From: a virus
Length of the DNA: 25,787 bases
Strand: one strand, 5' to 3'
Virus record (IMG/VR): IMGVR_UViG_3300044858_003322
Coordinates: 1 to 25,787 of that record
Shown: piece after piece, positions 1-7,432 of the stretch
Layout: each line of letters starts with the position of its first letter
How positions within the stretch are numbered: the first letter of the stretch is position 1
Position numbers and translations under genes: made by a program
Notes under the pieces: model-generated
What the model was told of the DNA's origin: nothing
What the model saw: only the letters and a program-made list of their open reading frames with translations
Database searches by the model: none

Positions 1-8
1 GGGCAGCG

Positions 9-371
9 ATGATCGAGTACATCAACGTGCAGCTGAGCATCTGGGGTAAATGGGCGATGCGCCAGAACAGCAAGGGCTTGGGCTATCCCAGCGTCAGCCC
101 GATGTTCAACCAGGCGCAGCACGGCGGCAGCTATGGCAGCCAGTTGCCGCCGGGTGTGTGCGATTGCGAGTACGTGCGCGAGACGGATCAGGCCGTGGCA
201 CGGCTGCCTGCTGAGGATCAGGCGCTGTGCGTAGAGTTCTATCAGCGCGGCGGTACGGCGGTCGTAGTGGCGCAGCGCCTGGGTATTGCGGTTCGGACCA
301 TGTACGATCGATTGGGTAGAGTTCATCGCGCCATCATGGGCCACCTGAACGACATTGCGGCGGGGTGTTGA
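9..371 (+). CDS. Antiterminator Q-like protein
   Basis: This 120-residue protein resembles phage late antiterminators of the Q family (phage 21/82 type). The N-terminal half has a W-G-x-W-A segment and a G-YPSVSPMF segment of the kind seen in these proteins. The C-terminal third (about residues 70-112) reads as a helix-turn-helix related to sigma-70 region 4, with ALCVEFY, then AQRLGIAVRTMYDRL. Q proteins bind at the late promoter, load on RNA polymerase and let it read through terminators. The context supports this strongly: a consensus-like promoter overlaps the stop codon and a strong terminator follows about 50 bases later. The ATG at 9 may not be the true start, because the frame is open to the window edge. 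A generic HTH regulator is the main alternative. Confidence 0.75.
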   Translation: MIEYINVQLSIWGKWAMRQNSKGLGYPSVSPMFNQAQHGGSYGSQLPPGVCDCEYVRETDQAVARLPAEDQALCVEFYQRGGTAVVVAQRLGIAVRTMYDRLGRVHRAIMGHLNDIAAGC

Positions 372-396
372 CATGCCCGCACACTTCCAGTATAAA
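368..396 (+). promoter_or_regulatory. Late promoter (PR'-like), sigma-70 type
   Basis: A perfect -35 TTGACA (368-373) is separated by 17 bases from a TATAAA -10 (391-396). The -35 overlaps the TGA of the Q-like gene. The predicted start is near 403, so the leader would meet the terminator at 423-459 after only about 55 bases. Promoter directly after Q and then a terminator is the PR'-tR' arrangement of lambdoid phages. A Q-binding element would be expected in or near the spacer but I cannot define it. Confidence 0.85.
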
Positions 397-422
397 ACCG
401 GCACGCTGTTCGAATTGTCTCC

Positions 423-459
423 AAAGCCTTGCCACTCACCCGAGTCGCAGGGCTTTTTT
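423..459 (+). terminator. Leader terminator (tR'-like)
   Basis: Bases 423-432 pair with 447-456 (10 bp, one wobble), and 434-437 pair with 442-445 inside, leaving a four-base loop. A run of six T (454-459) follows. It lies between the late promoter and the first late gene, so it should block late transcription unless RNA polymerase is modified by the Q-like protein. Confidence 0.85.
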
Positions 460-466
460 GTTGCTC

Positions 467-877
467 ATGCCTAGCGCCGCCGCAAGGCCCTGCAGTCAGC
501 CTGGCTGCGGCGTGTTGGTGCGCGATGGGTCGGGTCGGTGCGCTAAGCACCCAAGGAAAGCCGCTTCCGGTTCATTCGCTGACCGGGAGCGCGGCAGCCG
601 CCACGATCGCGGCTATGGAACGGACTGGGATAAGAAGCGCAAGAAGATCCTGAAGCGCGACTGCGGGCTGTGCCAGGAGTGTAAGCGGAACGGCATCTTG
701 AAGGCGGTAGGCGACAAGCCATTCTCGGCCTATGTGGATCACATCAAGCCGAAGGCCGAATGTCGCGCGCTGGGTTGGACACAGGAACAAATCGACGATG
801 ACAGCAACCTGCAGACCCTCTGCAGGAGTTGCCACACCGCGAAGACTGACCTGGAAAAGAATCGGGGTAGGGGGTAG
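467..877 (+). CDS. HNH endonuclease, packaging-associated
   Basis: This 136-residue HNH nuclease has an early cysteine cluster (CSQPGCG), a CGLCQEC zinc-type knuckle near residue 68, the YVDHIKP motif supplying the Asp-His pair, and an N-LQTLCRSCH segment with the Asn and final His. In HK97-type phages an HNH protein encoded next to the small terminase is needed for specific cleavage of the packaging site by terminase. I start it at ATG 467, after the terminator hairpin. The longer open frame from 365 would translate through the promoter and terminator and has no supporting features. The neighbouring terS and terL fit a role in DNA packaging. Confidence 0.88.
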   Translation: MPSAAARPCSQPGCGVLVRDGSGRCAKHPRKAASGSFADRERGSRHDRGYGTDWDKKRKKILKRDCGLCQECKRNGILKAVGDKPFSAYVDHIKPKAECRALGWTQEQIDDDSNLQTLCRSCHTAKTDLEKNRGRG

Positions 878-930
878 CAAATCTCTACAACTCTTTGCGG
901 CAGGACCGAGCGATAAGTCAAATTTTTACG

Positions 931-962
931 TGCGGGGGTTTCGGGGGAGGGGGGGGGTAGGG
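931..962 (+). other. G-rich tract in the HNH-terS gap; possible cos region
   Basis: The 157-base gap between HNH and terS contains four G-runs on the plus strand: 934-938, 943-947, 949-957 and 960-962, joined by one- to four-base spacers. This fits a G-quadruplex pattern. In cos-type HK97-like phages the packaging site often lies between the HNH gene and terS, so cos may be in this gap. I cannot see the nicking sites, and the cos assignment is inference from position. Confidence 0.35.
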
Positions 963-997
963 TGCCCCAGTCGAGACGTCTGCACTGTTGATCACTG

Positions 998-1020
998 AAC
1001 CGCCTCCGGGCGGTTTTTCT
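998..1020 (+). terminator. Intrinsic terminator before terS
   Basis: AACCGCC (998-1004) pairs with GGCGGTT (1009-1015) around a four-base loop, and the T-rich tract runs on to 1022 with one C. The terS ribosome binding site (GGAG, 1024-1027) follows at once. Within a late operon it would limit unmodified polymerase. Confidence 0.75.
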
Positions 1021-1034
1021 TTTGGAGCTACGCC

Positions 1035-1580
1035 ATGGGATCACGAGGACCGCAGCCGCTGCCGGCCAACGTGCATCTCCTGCGCGGGAACCCGTCCAAA
1101 AAATCTGCGGAGGATCTGCTCGGCGACTTCAATCCCGAGATCGAGATCCCGAGCTGCCCGGCCTGGTGCTGGAAGGAAGCGAAGAAGGAGTGGAAGCGGA
1201 TCACGCCGGAGCTGGAGCGCTACGGCCTGGTCTCAAAGGTCGATCGCGCCGCGCTGACGCTGTACTGCCAGGCGTGGGCCGAGTTTGTGTTTCACAAGCA
1301 GCGGCTGAGCGCCGACATGGCGCGCGCCGAGGCGCAGCGTGCCGAAGTGGAAGCCAAGGGCGAGATCTACAAGGGCGGCGACGGCATCTCCGTGGCCACG
1401 CCAAACGGTGGTTTCACCTATTCGCATCACTGGGTCTGCGCGCGGCGCGCCGAAGACCAGGTCAATAAGTTTCTTGCCGCGTTCGGCATGTCGCCCAGCG
1501 CGCGCGGACGAGTACGCACCAGCGACAACCGCCAGCAGACCCTGTTCGAACAGCCTGGAACGGAAGCATGGAACCTGTAG
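1035..1580 (+). CDS. terS: Terminase small subunit, P27 family
   Basis: The 181-residue protein starts with the MGSRGPQP-LP signature and then LRGNPSKKS, typical of P27-type small terminases. The middle (CPAWCWKEAKKEWKRITPEL, then LVSKVDRAALTLYCQAWAEF) is the conserved helical DNA-binding and oligomerisation core. The family recognises the packaging site and hands it to the large subunit. GGAG lies seven bases before the ATG. The gene overlaps terL by 13 bases, which implies translational coupling. Length is normal for the family. Confidence 0.92.
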   Translation: MGSRGPQPLPANVHLLRGNPSKKSAEDLLGDFNPEIEIPSCPAWCWKEAKKEWKRITPELERYGLVSKVDRAALTLYCQAWAEFVFHKQRLSADMARAEAQRAEVEAKGEIYKGGDGISVATPNGGFTYSHHWVCARRAEDQVNKFLAAFGMSPSARGRVRTSDNRQQTLFEQPGTEAWNL

Positions 1581-3295
1581 CCCTCTCATTTGCCGACCGC
1601 GCCACGCAGTACGCGCGCGCCGTCGTAGCAGGGGATGTCCCTGCCTGCAAATGGCACCGGCTCGCCTGCGTCCGCCACCTCAAGGATCTGGATCGCATCG
1701 GCAGCGAGGGCTTCCCCTACACCTTCAACCCCGAACTGACCGACGCTGACGGGATCACCTACCAGCCGGCCGAGCGCGTCTGCAAGTTCGCGCAGCTCAT
1801 GCCGCACATCAAGGGCGACTGGGCTGGCCGCGGCGAGCTGATCAAGCTCGAAGGATGGGAAGTTTTCATCCTGGTCAGCGTCTTCGGCTGGGTGCATACC
1901 GTCACCGGCAAACGTCGCTTCCGCGTGGCCGACCTGATCGTGCCGCGCAAGAATTCCAAGAGCACGCTGGCCGCGATCATCGGCAACTTCATGCTCGCCG
2001 TCGACGGTGAGTTCGGCGCCGAGGTCTATTCCGGCGCCACCTCGCAAGACCAGGCGATGGAAGTATTCCGCCCGGCTCGCCTTATGGCGCTGGCCACTCC
2101 GATCTACCGGCAGAAGTTCGGCGTCGTCGCCAACGTCAGCAACCTCGCCGTCATCGAGAAAAACGCCAAGTTCGAGCCCGTCATCGGCAAGCCCGGCGAC
2201 GGCGCCAGCCCATCTTGCGCCATCGTCGACGAGTACCACGAGCACAAGACCAGCGAGCTGTACGACACCATGCAGACCGGCATGGGCGCGCGCTCGCAGC
2301 CGCTGATGCTGGCCATCACCACCGCCGGCAGCGACATCAGCGGCCCCTGCTACCAGCACCAGGCCGAGCTGCAGAAGATCCTCGAAGGCACGCTGGAGAA
2401 TGACCAGCGCTTCGGCATCATTTTCGGCATCGATGAAGGCGACGATTGGACCAGCGAAGCCGCGCTGATCAAGGCCAACCCGAATTACGGCGTCAGCGTC
2501 GATGCCGAATTCCTCAAGGCGCAGCAACGCGACGCCCTGGCGGACCCGCGCAAGCAGAACACCTTCAAGACCAAGCACCTCAACGTCTGGGTTGCCGCCG
2601 CCTCGCCCTGGCTCAACCTCTACCACCTGCAGCAGGCTGGTGACGCCACGCTCACCCTCGATCAGTTCAAGGGCGAAGAGTGCGTCGTCGGCCTCGACCT
2701 CGCCAGCAAGCAGGACATCGCCACCGCCGTGTGGGAATTCAAGCGCCGCATCGATGACGAAGACCACTACTACGTCGTCACCCGCAACTACGCCCCGCAG
2801 GCCGCCATCGACAAGGAAGAAAACGCGCACTACCGCGGCTGGGTCAATTCCGGCCACCTGATCGCCACCCCCGGCAACATGATCGACCTGGAACAGATCC
2901 AGGAAGAGATCATCACCAGCGCCGAGACCGTGCTGATTCGCGAGATCGCGAAGGATCCCTGGGGCGGCCAGCAGATGGGCGCCAACCTCGCCAAGGAAGG
3001 CTTCGAAGTCGTCGATATACCGCAGCAAGTGCGTTACCTCAGCGACCCGATGAAAGACATCCAGGCGCTGGTCGATGCCGGCCGCTACCACCACGACGCC
3101 AACCCCTGCACCGTTTGGCAATTCAGCAACGTCGAAGTCGCGCCCGACCGCAACGAAAACATCTTCCCGCGCAAGCTGCGTGCGGCGAACAAGATCGATG
3201 CTGCCGTGGCCGCGATCGATGCGCATGGGCGGGCGATGGTAGGCGCCAACGACTCCGACAGCGTCTACAACTCCCGCGGCATCATCGTCGTCTGA
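1568..3295 (+). CDS. terL: Terminase large subunit (ATPase and nuclease)
   Basis: The 575-residue protein is a Terminase_1-type (HK97-like) motor. A Walker A-like segment PRKNSKST lies at about residues 126-133 and a Walker B segment CAIVDE at 217-222, followed by the AITTAGSD coupling motif. The C-terminal nuclease half shows VVGLDLAS near residue 375 and a later KDPWGG segment. It pumps DNA into the prohead through the portal and cuts concatemers, helped by TerS and HNH. Many homologues have Gly where the first Ser of KNSKST lies; Ser should still support ATP binding. The start inside terS is fixed by homology-like N-terminal content and a 13-base overlap. Confidence 0.95.
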   Translation: MEPVALSFADRATQYARAVVAGDVPACKWHRLACVRHLKDLDRIGSEGFPYTFNPELTDADGITYQPAERVCKFAQLMPHIKGDWAGRGELIKLEGWEVFILVSVFGWVHTVTGKRRFRVADLIVPRKNSKSTLAAIIGNFMLAVDGEFGAEVYSGATSQDQAMEVFRPARLMALATPIYRQKFGVVANVSNLAVIEKNAKFEPVIGKPGDGASPSCAIVDEYHEHKTSELYDTMQTGMGARSQPLMLAITTAGSDISGPCYQHQAELQKILEGTLENDQRFGIIFGIDEGDDWTSEAALIKANPNYGVSVDAEFLKAQQRDALADPRKQNTFKTKHLNVWVAAASPWLNLYHLQQAGDATLTLDQFKGEECVVGLDLASKQDIATAVWEFKRRIDDEDHYYVVTRNYAPQAAIDKEENAHYRGWVNSGHLIATPGNMIDLEQIQEEIITSAETVLIREIAKDPWGGQQMGANLAKEGFEVVDIPQQVRYLSDPMKDIQALVDAGRYHHDANPCTVWQFSNVEVAPDRNENIFPRKLRAANKIDAAVAAIDAHGRAMVGANDSDSVYNSRGIIVV

Positions 3296-3297
3296 CC

Positions 3298-3456
3298 ATG
3301 CGCACATTGCTCCTCAAACTTCGCGGCCTCGTTGATCTGCGCGACGCCTTCGTCTTTACCGGGCTCGCCCTGGTCGGCTACGGCCTCTACGCCATTTACC
3401 CGCCGGTGGCATTCGTCGTCGTTGGCACGGCGCTGTTCTGGATGGGAGCACACTGA
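3298..3456 (+). CDS. Small membrane protein between terL and portal
   Basis: This 52-residue protein begins two bases after the terL stop and shares one base with the portal start (TGATG). A basic N-terminus is followed by two hydrophobic stretches, about residues 18-32 and 36-49, so it probably forms a membrane hairpin or one long helix. A small membrane-like gene at this position occurs in a number of HK97-like phages, but I know of no assigned function. The tight coupling to flanking genes argues that it is translated. Confidence 0.7.
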   Translation: MRTLLLKLRGLVDLRDAFVFTGLALVGYGLYAIYPPVAFVVVGTALFWMGAH

Positions 3457-4712
3457 TGGGCATCGTGTCTCGCCTTGAAGAGCAGCGCGGCTCGGTGATG
3501 ACCGGCCATCCGCGCGACCCGGTCGTCGCCGAATGGTTCGGCGGCAACAGTTCGGCCACCGGCCTGTCGGTTACCCCGGATACGGCGCTGCGCGTCACCG
3601 CTGTCTTTCGCGCCGTCGCCATCCTGGCGCAAACCTACGCCAGCCTGCCGCTCGGCGTCTATCGCCAGTTGGACAACGGCGGCAAGGAACGCGATCGCAA
3701 TCATCCGCTCGACCCAGTGCTGACCAAGTGCCCGAACCGCTGGCAGACCAGCTTCGAATGGCGGGAGATGATGGCCGGCCACTTCGCCCTGCGCGGCCGC
3801 TGCTACTCGGAAATCATCGCCACCGGCGGCAAGTCCGTCGCCGAACTCGTGCCGCTGCACCCAGATCGTGTGAGGCCCTTCCGAGCGCCCGACGGCCGGA
3901 TCGCATTTGAATACTTCCAGCAGGAAGGGGGCAGCCGCATCATCCTGCAGCACGAGATGCACTTCATGCACGGCCTCACCACCGGCGCCGACGGCATCAC
4001 GCCGCTGTCGCCGATCGGCGCCTGCCGCGAAGCTATTGGCCTGGCGCTGGCCACCGAAGAGCACGGCGCCCGCCTGTTCGGCAACGGCACGCGCCTGGGA
4101 GGCGTACTGACCATGACCGGACACCTCAAGGACGATGCGGCCCGCAACAACCTGCTCAAGAGTTGGAAGGACGCCTACAGCGGCCTGCGCAACACTGGGA
4201 AGACCGCCCTGCTCGAAGACGGCATGGACTGGAAAGCGCTGGGCATGACCAACGAGGATGCCCAGTTTCTCGAAGCGCGCAAGATGCAGATCGCCGAAAT
4301 TGCGCGCATTTTTGGCGTGCCGTTGCACATGCTCTCTGAACTCGATCGCAGCACCAACAACAACATCGAGCATCAGGGCATTGAATTCGTCACCCACACC
4401 ATCCGGCCCGGCACCGTGCGCCGCGAAGAGGCGATGGAGCGCGATCTACTCTCCGGCGCATCGAGTCGCACTCACTGCATCTACTTTGACCTCGACGGTC
4501 TGCAGCGCGGCGACTCCGCATCGCGCTCCACCTACAACAACAGCATGCTGCAAAACGGCGTGCTGAGCCGCAACGAAGTCCGCATCAGTGAAGGTAAGAA
4601 CCCGTCCACCGCTGCCGGGATGGACGACTACACCGTGCAGCAGAACATGGCCCTGATCCAGTTCCTCGAATCCCTCGGCAAAGCCAACACCCAGCAAGGA
4701 GCCACCCAATGA
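3456..4712 (+). CDS. Phage portal protein, HK97 family
   Basis: The 418-residue protein has the family's usual features: TALRVTAVFRAVAILAQTYASLPL near the start (about 45-70), a central hub region with HPDRVRPF, and the ARKMQIAEIARIFGVPLHML segment near 270 followed by NNIEHQGIEF. It forms the dodecameric ring at one capsid vertex through which terminase packs DNA and to which the connector attaches. Its end overlaps the protease start by four bases (ATGA). Length is typical. Confidence 0.95.
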   Translation: MGIVSRLEEQRGSVMTGHPRDPVVAEWFGGNSSATGLSVTPDTALRVTAVFRAVAILAQTYASLPLGVYRQLDNGGKERDRNHPLDPVLTKCPNRWQTSFEWREMMAGHFALRGRCYSEIIATGGKSVAELVPLHPDRVRPFRAPDGRIAFEYFQQEGGSRIILQHEMHFMHGLTTGADGITPLSPIGACREAIGLALATEEHGARLFGNGTRLGGVLTMTGHLKDDAARNNLLKSWKDAYSGLRNTGKTALLEDGMDWKALGMTNEDAQFLEARKMQIAEIARIFGVPLHMLSELDRSTNNNIEHQGIEFVTHTIRPGTVRREEAMERDLLSGASSRTHCIYFDLDGLQRGDSASRSTYNNSMLQNGVLSRNEVRISEGKNPSTAAGMDDYTVQQNMALIQFLESLGKANTQQGATQ

Positions 4713-5287
4713 AAACCCGTGAAACCCGCATCGCCGTCGCCGAGCTGCGCGTCCTCGCTGCCGACGGCGCGCCGACCAAGATCGCCGGCCATGCCGCCAA
4801 GTTCGATTCCCTCTCCGAGGATCTCGGCGGCTTCCGCGAGCGCATCGCGCCCGGCGCCTTCGCCAAGTCCATTCAGTCCAGCGACATCCGCGCCCTGTGG
4901 AACCACGACGCCAACATTGTGCTTGGCCGCAACAAGGCCGGCACCCTGCGCCTGTCCGAAGACAGCGCCGGCCTCGCCTTCGAAGTTGATGCCCCCGACA
5001 CCCAGCTGGTGCGAGACATGGTCATGGCCCCCATCGCCCGCGGCGACGTCAACCAGTGCAGCTTCGGCTTCTACACTGTCGACGACAAGTGGGCAAAGGT
5101 CGATGGCGAATGGATTCGCACCCTGCTTGAGTGCGATCTGCTTGACGTCTCGCCCGTCACTTACCCCGCCTACCCCAGCACCGACGTCGCCGTGCGCAGC
5201 CTGCAGGCCGCGCAAGCCTCCGTCGTGCCGCCCGCCGAACTGTGGCGCGCCGATCTGATGCGCCGCCGCCTGGAGTTGTCGCAGTAA
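4709..5287 (+). CDS. Prohead maturation protease, HK97 family
   Basis: The 192-residue protein has the U35-type protease pattern: KIAGHAAKFDSLS near residue 24, FRERIAPGAFAKS at 42-54, the probable catalytic His in LWNHD (His 66), and the probable catalytic Ser in QCSFGF (Ser 118). The segment ending DVSPVTYPAYPST follows at about 146-158. It cleaves the N-terminal scaffolding (delta) domain of the capsid protein during head maturation. It overlaps the portal gene by four bases, and a terminator-like hairpin follows its stop. Confidence 0.94.
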   Translation: MKTRETRIAVAELRVLAADGAPTKIAGHAAKFDSLSEDLGGFRERIAPGAFAKSIQSSDIRALWNHDANIVLGRNKAGTLRLSEDSAGLAFEVDAPDTQLVRDMVMAPIARGDVNQCSFGFYTVDDKWAKVDGEWIRTLLECDLLDVSPVTYPAYPSTDVAVRSLQAAQASVVPPAELWRADLMRRRLELSQ

Positions 5288-5307
5288 CCCGTTCTTACCC
5301 CGTCACC

Positions 5308-5338
5308 GGCCGCCCTGGGAAACCACGGCGGCCTTTTT
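5308..5338 (+). terminator. Intrinsic terminator between protease and capsid genes
   Basis: GGCCGCC (5308-5314) pairs perfectly with GGCGGCC (5327-5333) across a 12-base loop, followed by five T (5334-5338). It sits 20 bases after the protease stop and 80 bases before the capsid start. Confidence 0.65.
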
Positions 5339-5348
5339 GTTTCCGGCA

Positions 5349-5398
5349 ATCCGCTCACGCCCTGGCAGCGGATGCCTCGCGGTGTTCTCCGCCAGGGC
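5349..5398 (+). promoter_or_regulatory. Possible RNA pseudoknot before the capsid gene
   Basis: ATCCGCT (5349-5355) pairs perfectly with AGCGGAT (5367-5373). The loop of that hairpin contains GCCCTGGC (5359-5366), which pairs perfectly with GCCAGGGC (5391-5398). Together these form a classic H-type pseudoknot topology, or two mutually exclusive hairpins. It ends nine bases before the capsid ribosome binding site (5407-5412), so it could set capsid translation or protect the capsid mRNA 5' end. Function is inferred. Confidence 0.45.
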
Positions 5399-5418
5399 TC
5401 TCTTCGAAAGGAACCACA

Positions 5419-6819
5419 ATGAAAAAGAAGCATGTATTCGGGATATTGATTGCCGTCACCCTGGCGGCGCTTTCCCCCTTCGCCCTGGCGGCCATCGCAT
5501 CACCGCCGGATCTCCTGCTTGGGCTGCAGCACGCCCTGGCGTCAACCGACTCCACCTGGCTCAGTTATGCCGGCCTTGCCATCGGCAACATCAAGCTGAA
5601 AGAGCTGCGCGACCAGCGCGGCAAACTGATCCACGATGCTCGCGCCATCCTCGACAAGGCCGATGAAGAAAAGCGCGCCCTGACGGAAGCCGAGGACAAG
5701 ACCTACAAGGAAGTCTTCGGCAAGGCCGACGAACTGCGCACGCGCATCGAGCGTGAAGAGCAGCTCGCCGAAGCCGAGCGCACCGCCGCCGAGCAGTCCC
5801 TGCGCGGCAAGCCCGGCAATGAAAATCCGGAAGGTCAGCGCACAGCCGGCAAGCGCGGCAGCGACGAATACCGCGCAGCCTTCGACCGCTTCATCGCCAG
5901 CGGGCGCACCGCCCTGTCCGAATCCGAGATCCGCGCCCTGCAGGCGGACAGCGATTCTGGCGGCGGCTTCATGGTTGCCTCCGAGCAGTTCGTCGATACC
6001 CTGATCAAGGGCGTCGACGACATGGTCTTCATCCGCGCCAAGGCCACCAAGTACCGCGTCGAATCGGCCGGCTCGCTGGGCGCACCCTACCTGGCCGCCG
6101 ATCCGGACGACGCCAATTGGACGGCCGAAATCCTCACTGGCTCCGAAGACAGCACCATGAGCTTCGGCAAGCGCTCGCTCACCCCGCACCCGCTGGCCAA
6201 GCGCATCAAGGTCAGCAACAAGCTGATGCGCATGAATGCCGGCATGGGCAACCTGGTCGCCAATCGCCTGGCGTACAAGTTCGGTATCTCGCAGGAAAAG
6301 GGCTTCATGACCGGCTCCGGCGCCGCGCAGCCGCTGGGCATCTTCACCGCCAGCAACGACGGCATCCCCACCTCGCGCGACGTCTCCACCGGCAATGCCG
6401 CCACCGCGCCGACCTTCGACGGCCTGATCGCCGCCAAGTTTGCACTCAAGGGCAACTACTGGAACAAGGCGGAGTGGATCTTCCATCGCGACGTGCTGGC
6501 CGTCATCGCCAAGCTGAAGAACGGCGAGGGTGACTACATCTGGCGCGAAAGCGTGCGAGCTGGCGAGCCGGATCGCCTGCTCAACCTGGCGGTGAACATG
6601 TCGGAATACGCGCCGAGCACCCTTACCGCCAGCCAGTACGTTGGCGCGCTGGGCGACTACAGCCAGTACTGGATCGCCGACGCCCTCGACCTGCAGGTGC
6701 AGCGCCTTACCGAGTTGTACGCCGAGACCAATCAGATGGGCTTCATCGGCCGCCTGGAGTCTGACGGCATGCCGGTGCTGGCCGAAGCCTTCGTCCGCGT
6801 CAAGCTCGCCGCCTCCTGA
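5419..6819 (+). CDS. Major capsid protein, HK97 fold, with signal-like N-terminus
   Basis: The 466-residue protein has an HK97 layout. Residues about 57-145 are a charged coiled-coil delta (scaffold) domain starting NIKLKELRDQRGK. A linker and the coat domain follow, with SGGGFMVASEQFVDTL, FMTGSGAAQPLGIF and a C-terminal AEAFVRVKLA. The start at 5419 is well supported by AAAGGA six bases upstream; there is no other ATG before the coiled coil. The oddity is residues 1-27: MKKK, a hydrophobic core, then ALAAIAS, which look like a signal peptide or membrane anchor ahead of the scaffold domain. Prohead protease would be expected to remove the whole region up to about residue 150. Confidence 0.93.
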   Translation: MKKKHVFGILIAVTLAALSPFALAAIASPPDLLLGLQHALASTDSTWLSYAGLAIGNIKLKELRDQRGKLIHDARAILDKADEEKRALTEAEDKTYKEVFGKADELRTRIEREEQLAEAERTAAEQSLRGKPGNENPEGQRTAGKRGSDEYRAAFDRFIASGRTALSESEIRALQADSDSGGGFMVASEQFVDTLIKGVDDMVFIRAKATKYRVESAGSLGAPYLAADPDDANWTAEILTGSEDSTMSFGKRSLTPHPLAKRIKVSNKLMRMNAGMGNLVANRLAYKFGISQEKGFMTGSGAAQPLGIFTASNDGIPTSRDVSTGNAATAPTFDGLIAAKFALKGNYWNKAEWIFHRDVLAVIAKLKNGEGDYIWRESVRAGEPDRLLNLAVNMSEYAPSTLTASQYVGALGDYSQYWIADALDLQVQRLTELYAETNQMGFIGRLESDGMPVLAEAFVRVKLAAS

Positions 6820-6836
6820 CCCACCCCTTCGCGCTA

Positions 6837-6858
6837 GCGGCCCGCGCAGGCGGGCCGC
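6837..6858 (+). other. GC-rich hairpin after the capsid gene
   Basis: GCGGCCCGC (6837-6845) pairs perfectly with GCGGGCCGC (6850-6858) around a four-base loop. No T-run follows, so it is unlikely to be an efficient terminator. It may block 3' exonucleases and stabilise the abundant capsid message. Confidence 0.5.
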
Positions 6859-6886
6859 ATCCGCAACCAGATAAAGGAAACGCATC

Positions 6887-7327
6887 ATGAATCTCAGCAA
6901 AGACATCAAGGTCACGGTGGTGGAAGCCGCTGCCACTGCCGCCACATCCGAACTCGTCTCCGACGTACTGGATATGTCCGGTTTCGACGGTGTGATGTTC
7001 ATCGCCCTCACGGGCGATGTGACCGCCGCCAGCGTTTTGACTCTCACCGTCAAAGCCAACAGCGCTAACAGCGTCAGCTCGCCGACGCCCGTCACGCAGA
7101 AGGCCACCGCAGCGGTGACCGCCGGCGCCACGGATTCCGACAGCAAGGTGCTGATGGTCGACGTCTATAAGCCGACTCTGCGCTACGTGTTCGCCAGCCT
7201 GACCCGTGCCGATCAGAACGCCGTCATCGGCGGCGTCATCGCCATCCAGTACGGCGCCAAAGCCAAGCCCACCACGCAGGACGCCACCGTCATCGCCAGC
7301 GCCTTCGGCGTCGGCCTGGCTTCCTGA
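6887..7327 (+). CDS. Unknown head-module protein A
   Basis: I do not recognise this 146-residue protein by family. It is rich in Ala, Thr, Val and Ser, with alternating patterns (VLTLTVKAN, KVLMVDVYKPTLRYVFASL, AVIGGVIAIQYG) that suggest a beta-sandwich. It has no signal peptide and no membrane segment. AAAGGA lies eight bases before the ATG. Its place directly after the capsid gene is where decoration or cement proteins are usually encoded, so a capsid-decorating role is a reasonable inference but not shown. Confidence 0.75.
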   Translation: MNLSKDIKVTVVEAAATAATSELVSDVLDMSGFDGVMFIALTGDVTAASVLTLTVKANSANSVSSPTPVTQKATAAVTAGATDSDSKVLMVDVYKPTLRYVFASLTRADQNAVIGGVIAIQYGAKAKPTTQDATVIASAFGVGLAS

Positions 7328-7353
7328 TTCACCTGATCCACCCGTAACACCCT

Positions 7354-7379
7354 GCAGGCCGGCATCGCCGGCCTGCTTT
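7354..7379 (+). terminator. Hairpin with short T-run (weak terminator)
   Basis: GCAGGCCGGC (7354-7363) pairs perfectly over 10 bp with 7367-7376 around ATC, followed by only TTT. It may act as a weak terminator or an mRNA stabiliser between two head genes. Confidence 0.45.
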
Positions 7380-7432
7380 CCCGCGTCTTTGGACTACTCG
7401 GCGATCGCCGGGGCAACCAGTGGAGATTTACC

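Noticed and set aside
365-466. Longer start for the HNH protein
   Set aside because: It would overlap the late promoter and pass through the terminator hairpin, and it adds no conserved sequence.
1586-3307. 573-codon open frame on the minus strand across terL
   Set aside because: It mirrors the terL gene in a GC-rich genome with strong third-position bias. Its translation is Val/Asp/Gly-rich low-complexity text without motifs.
5242-5418. Longer start for the capsid protein inside the protease gene
   Set aside because: It would translate through a terminator and a structured leader. The ATG at 5419 has a good ribosome binding site.
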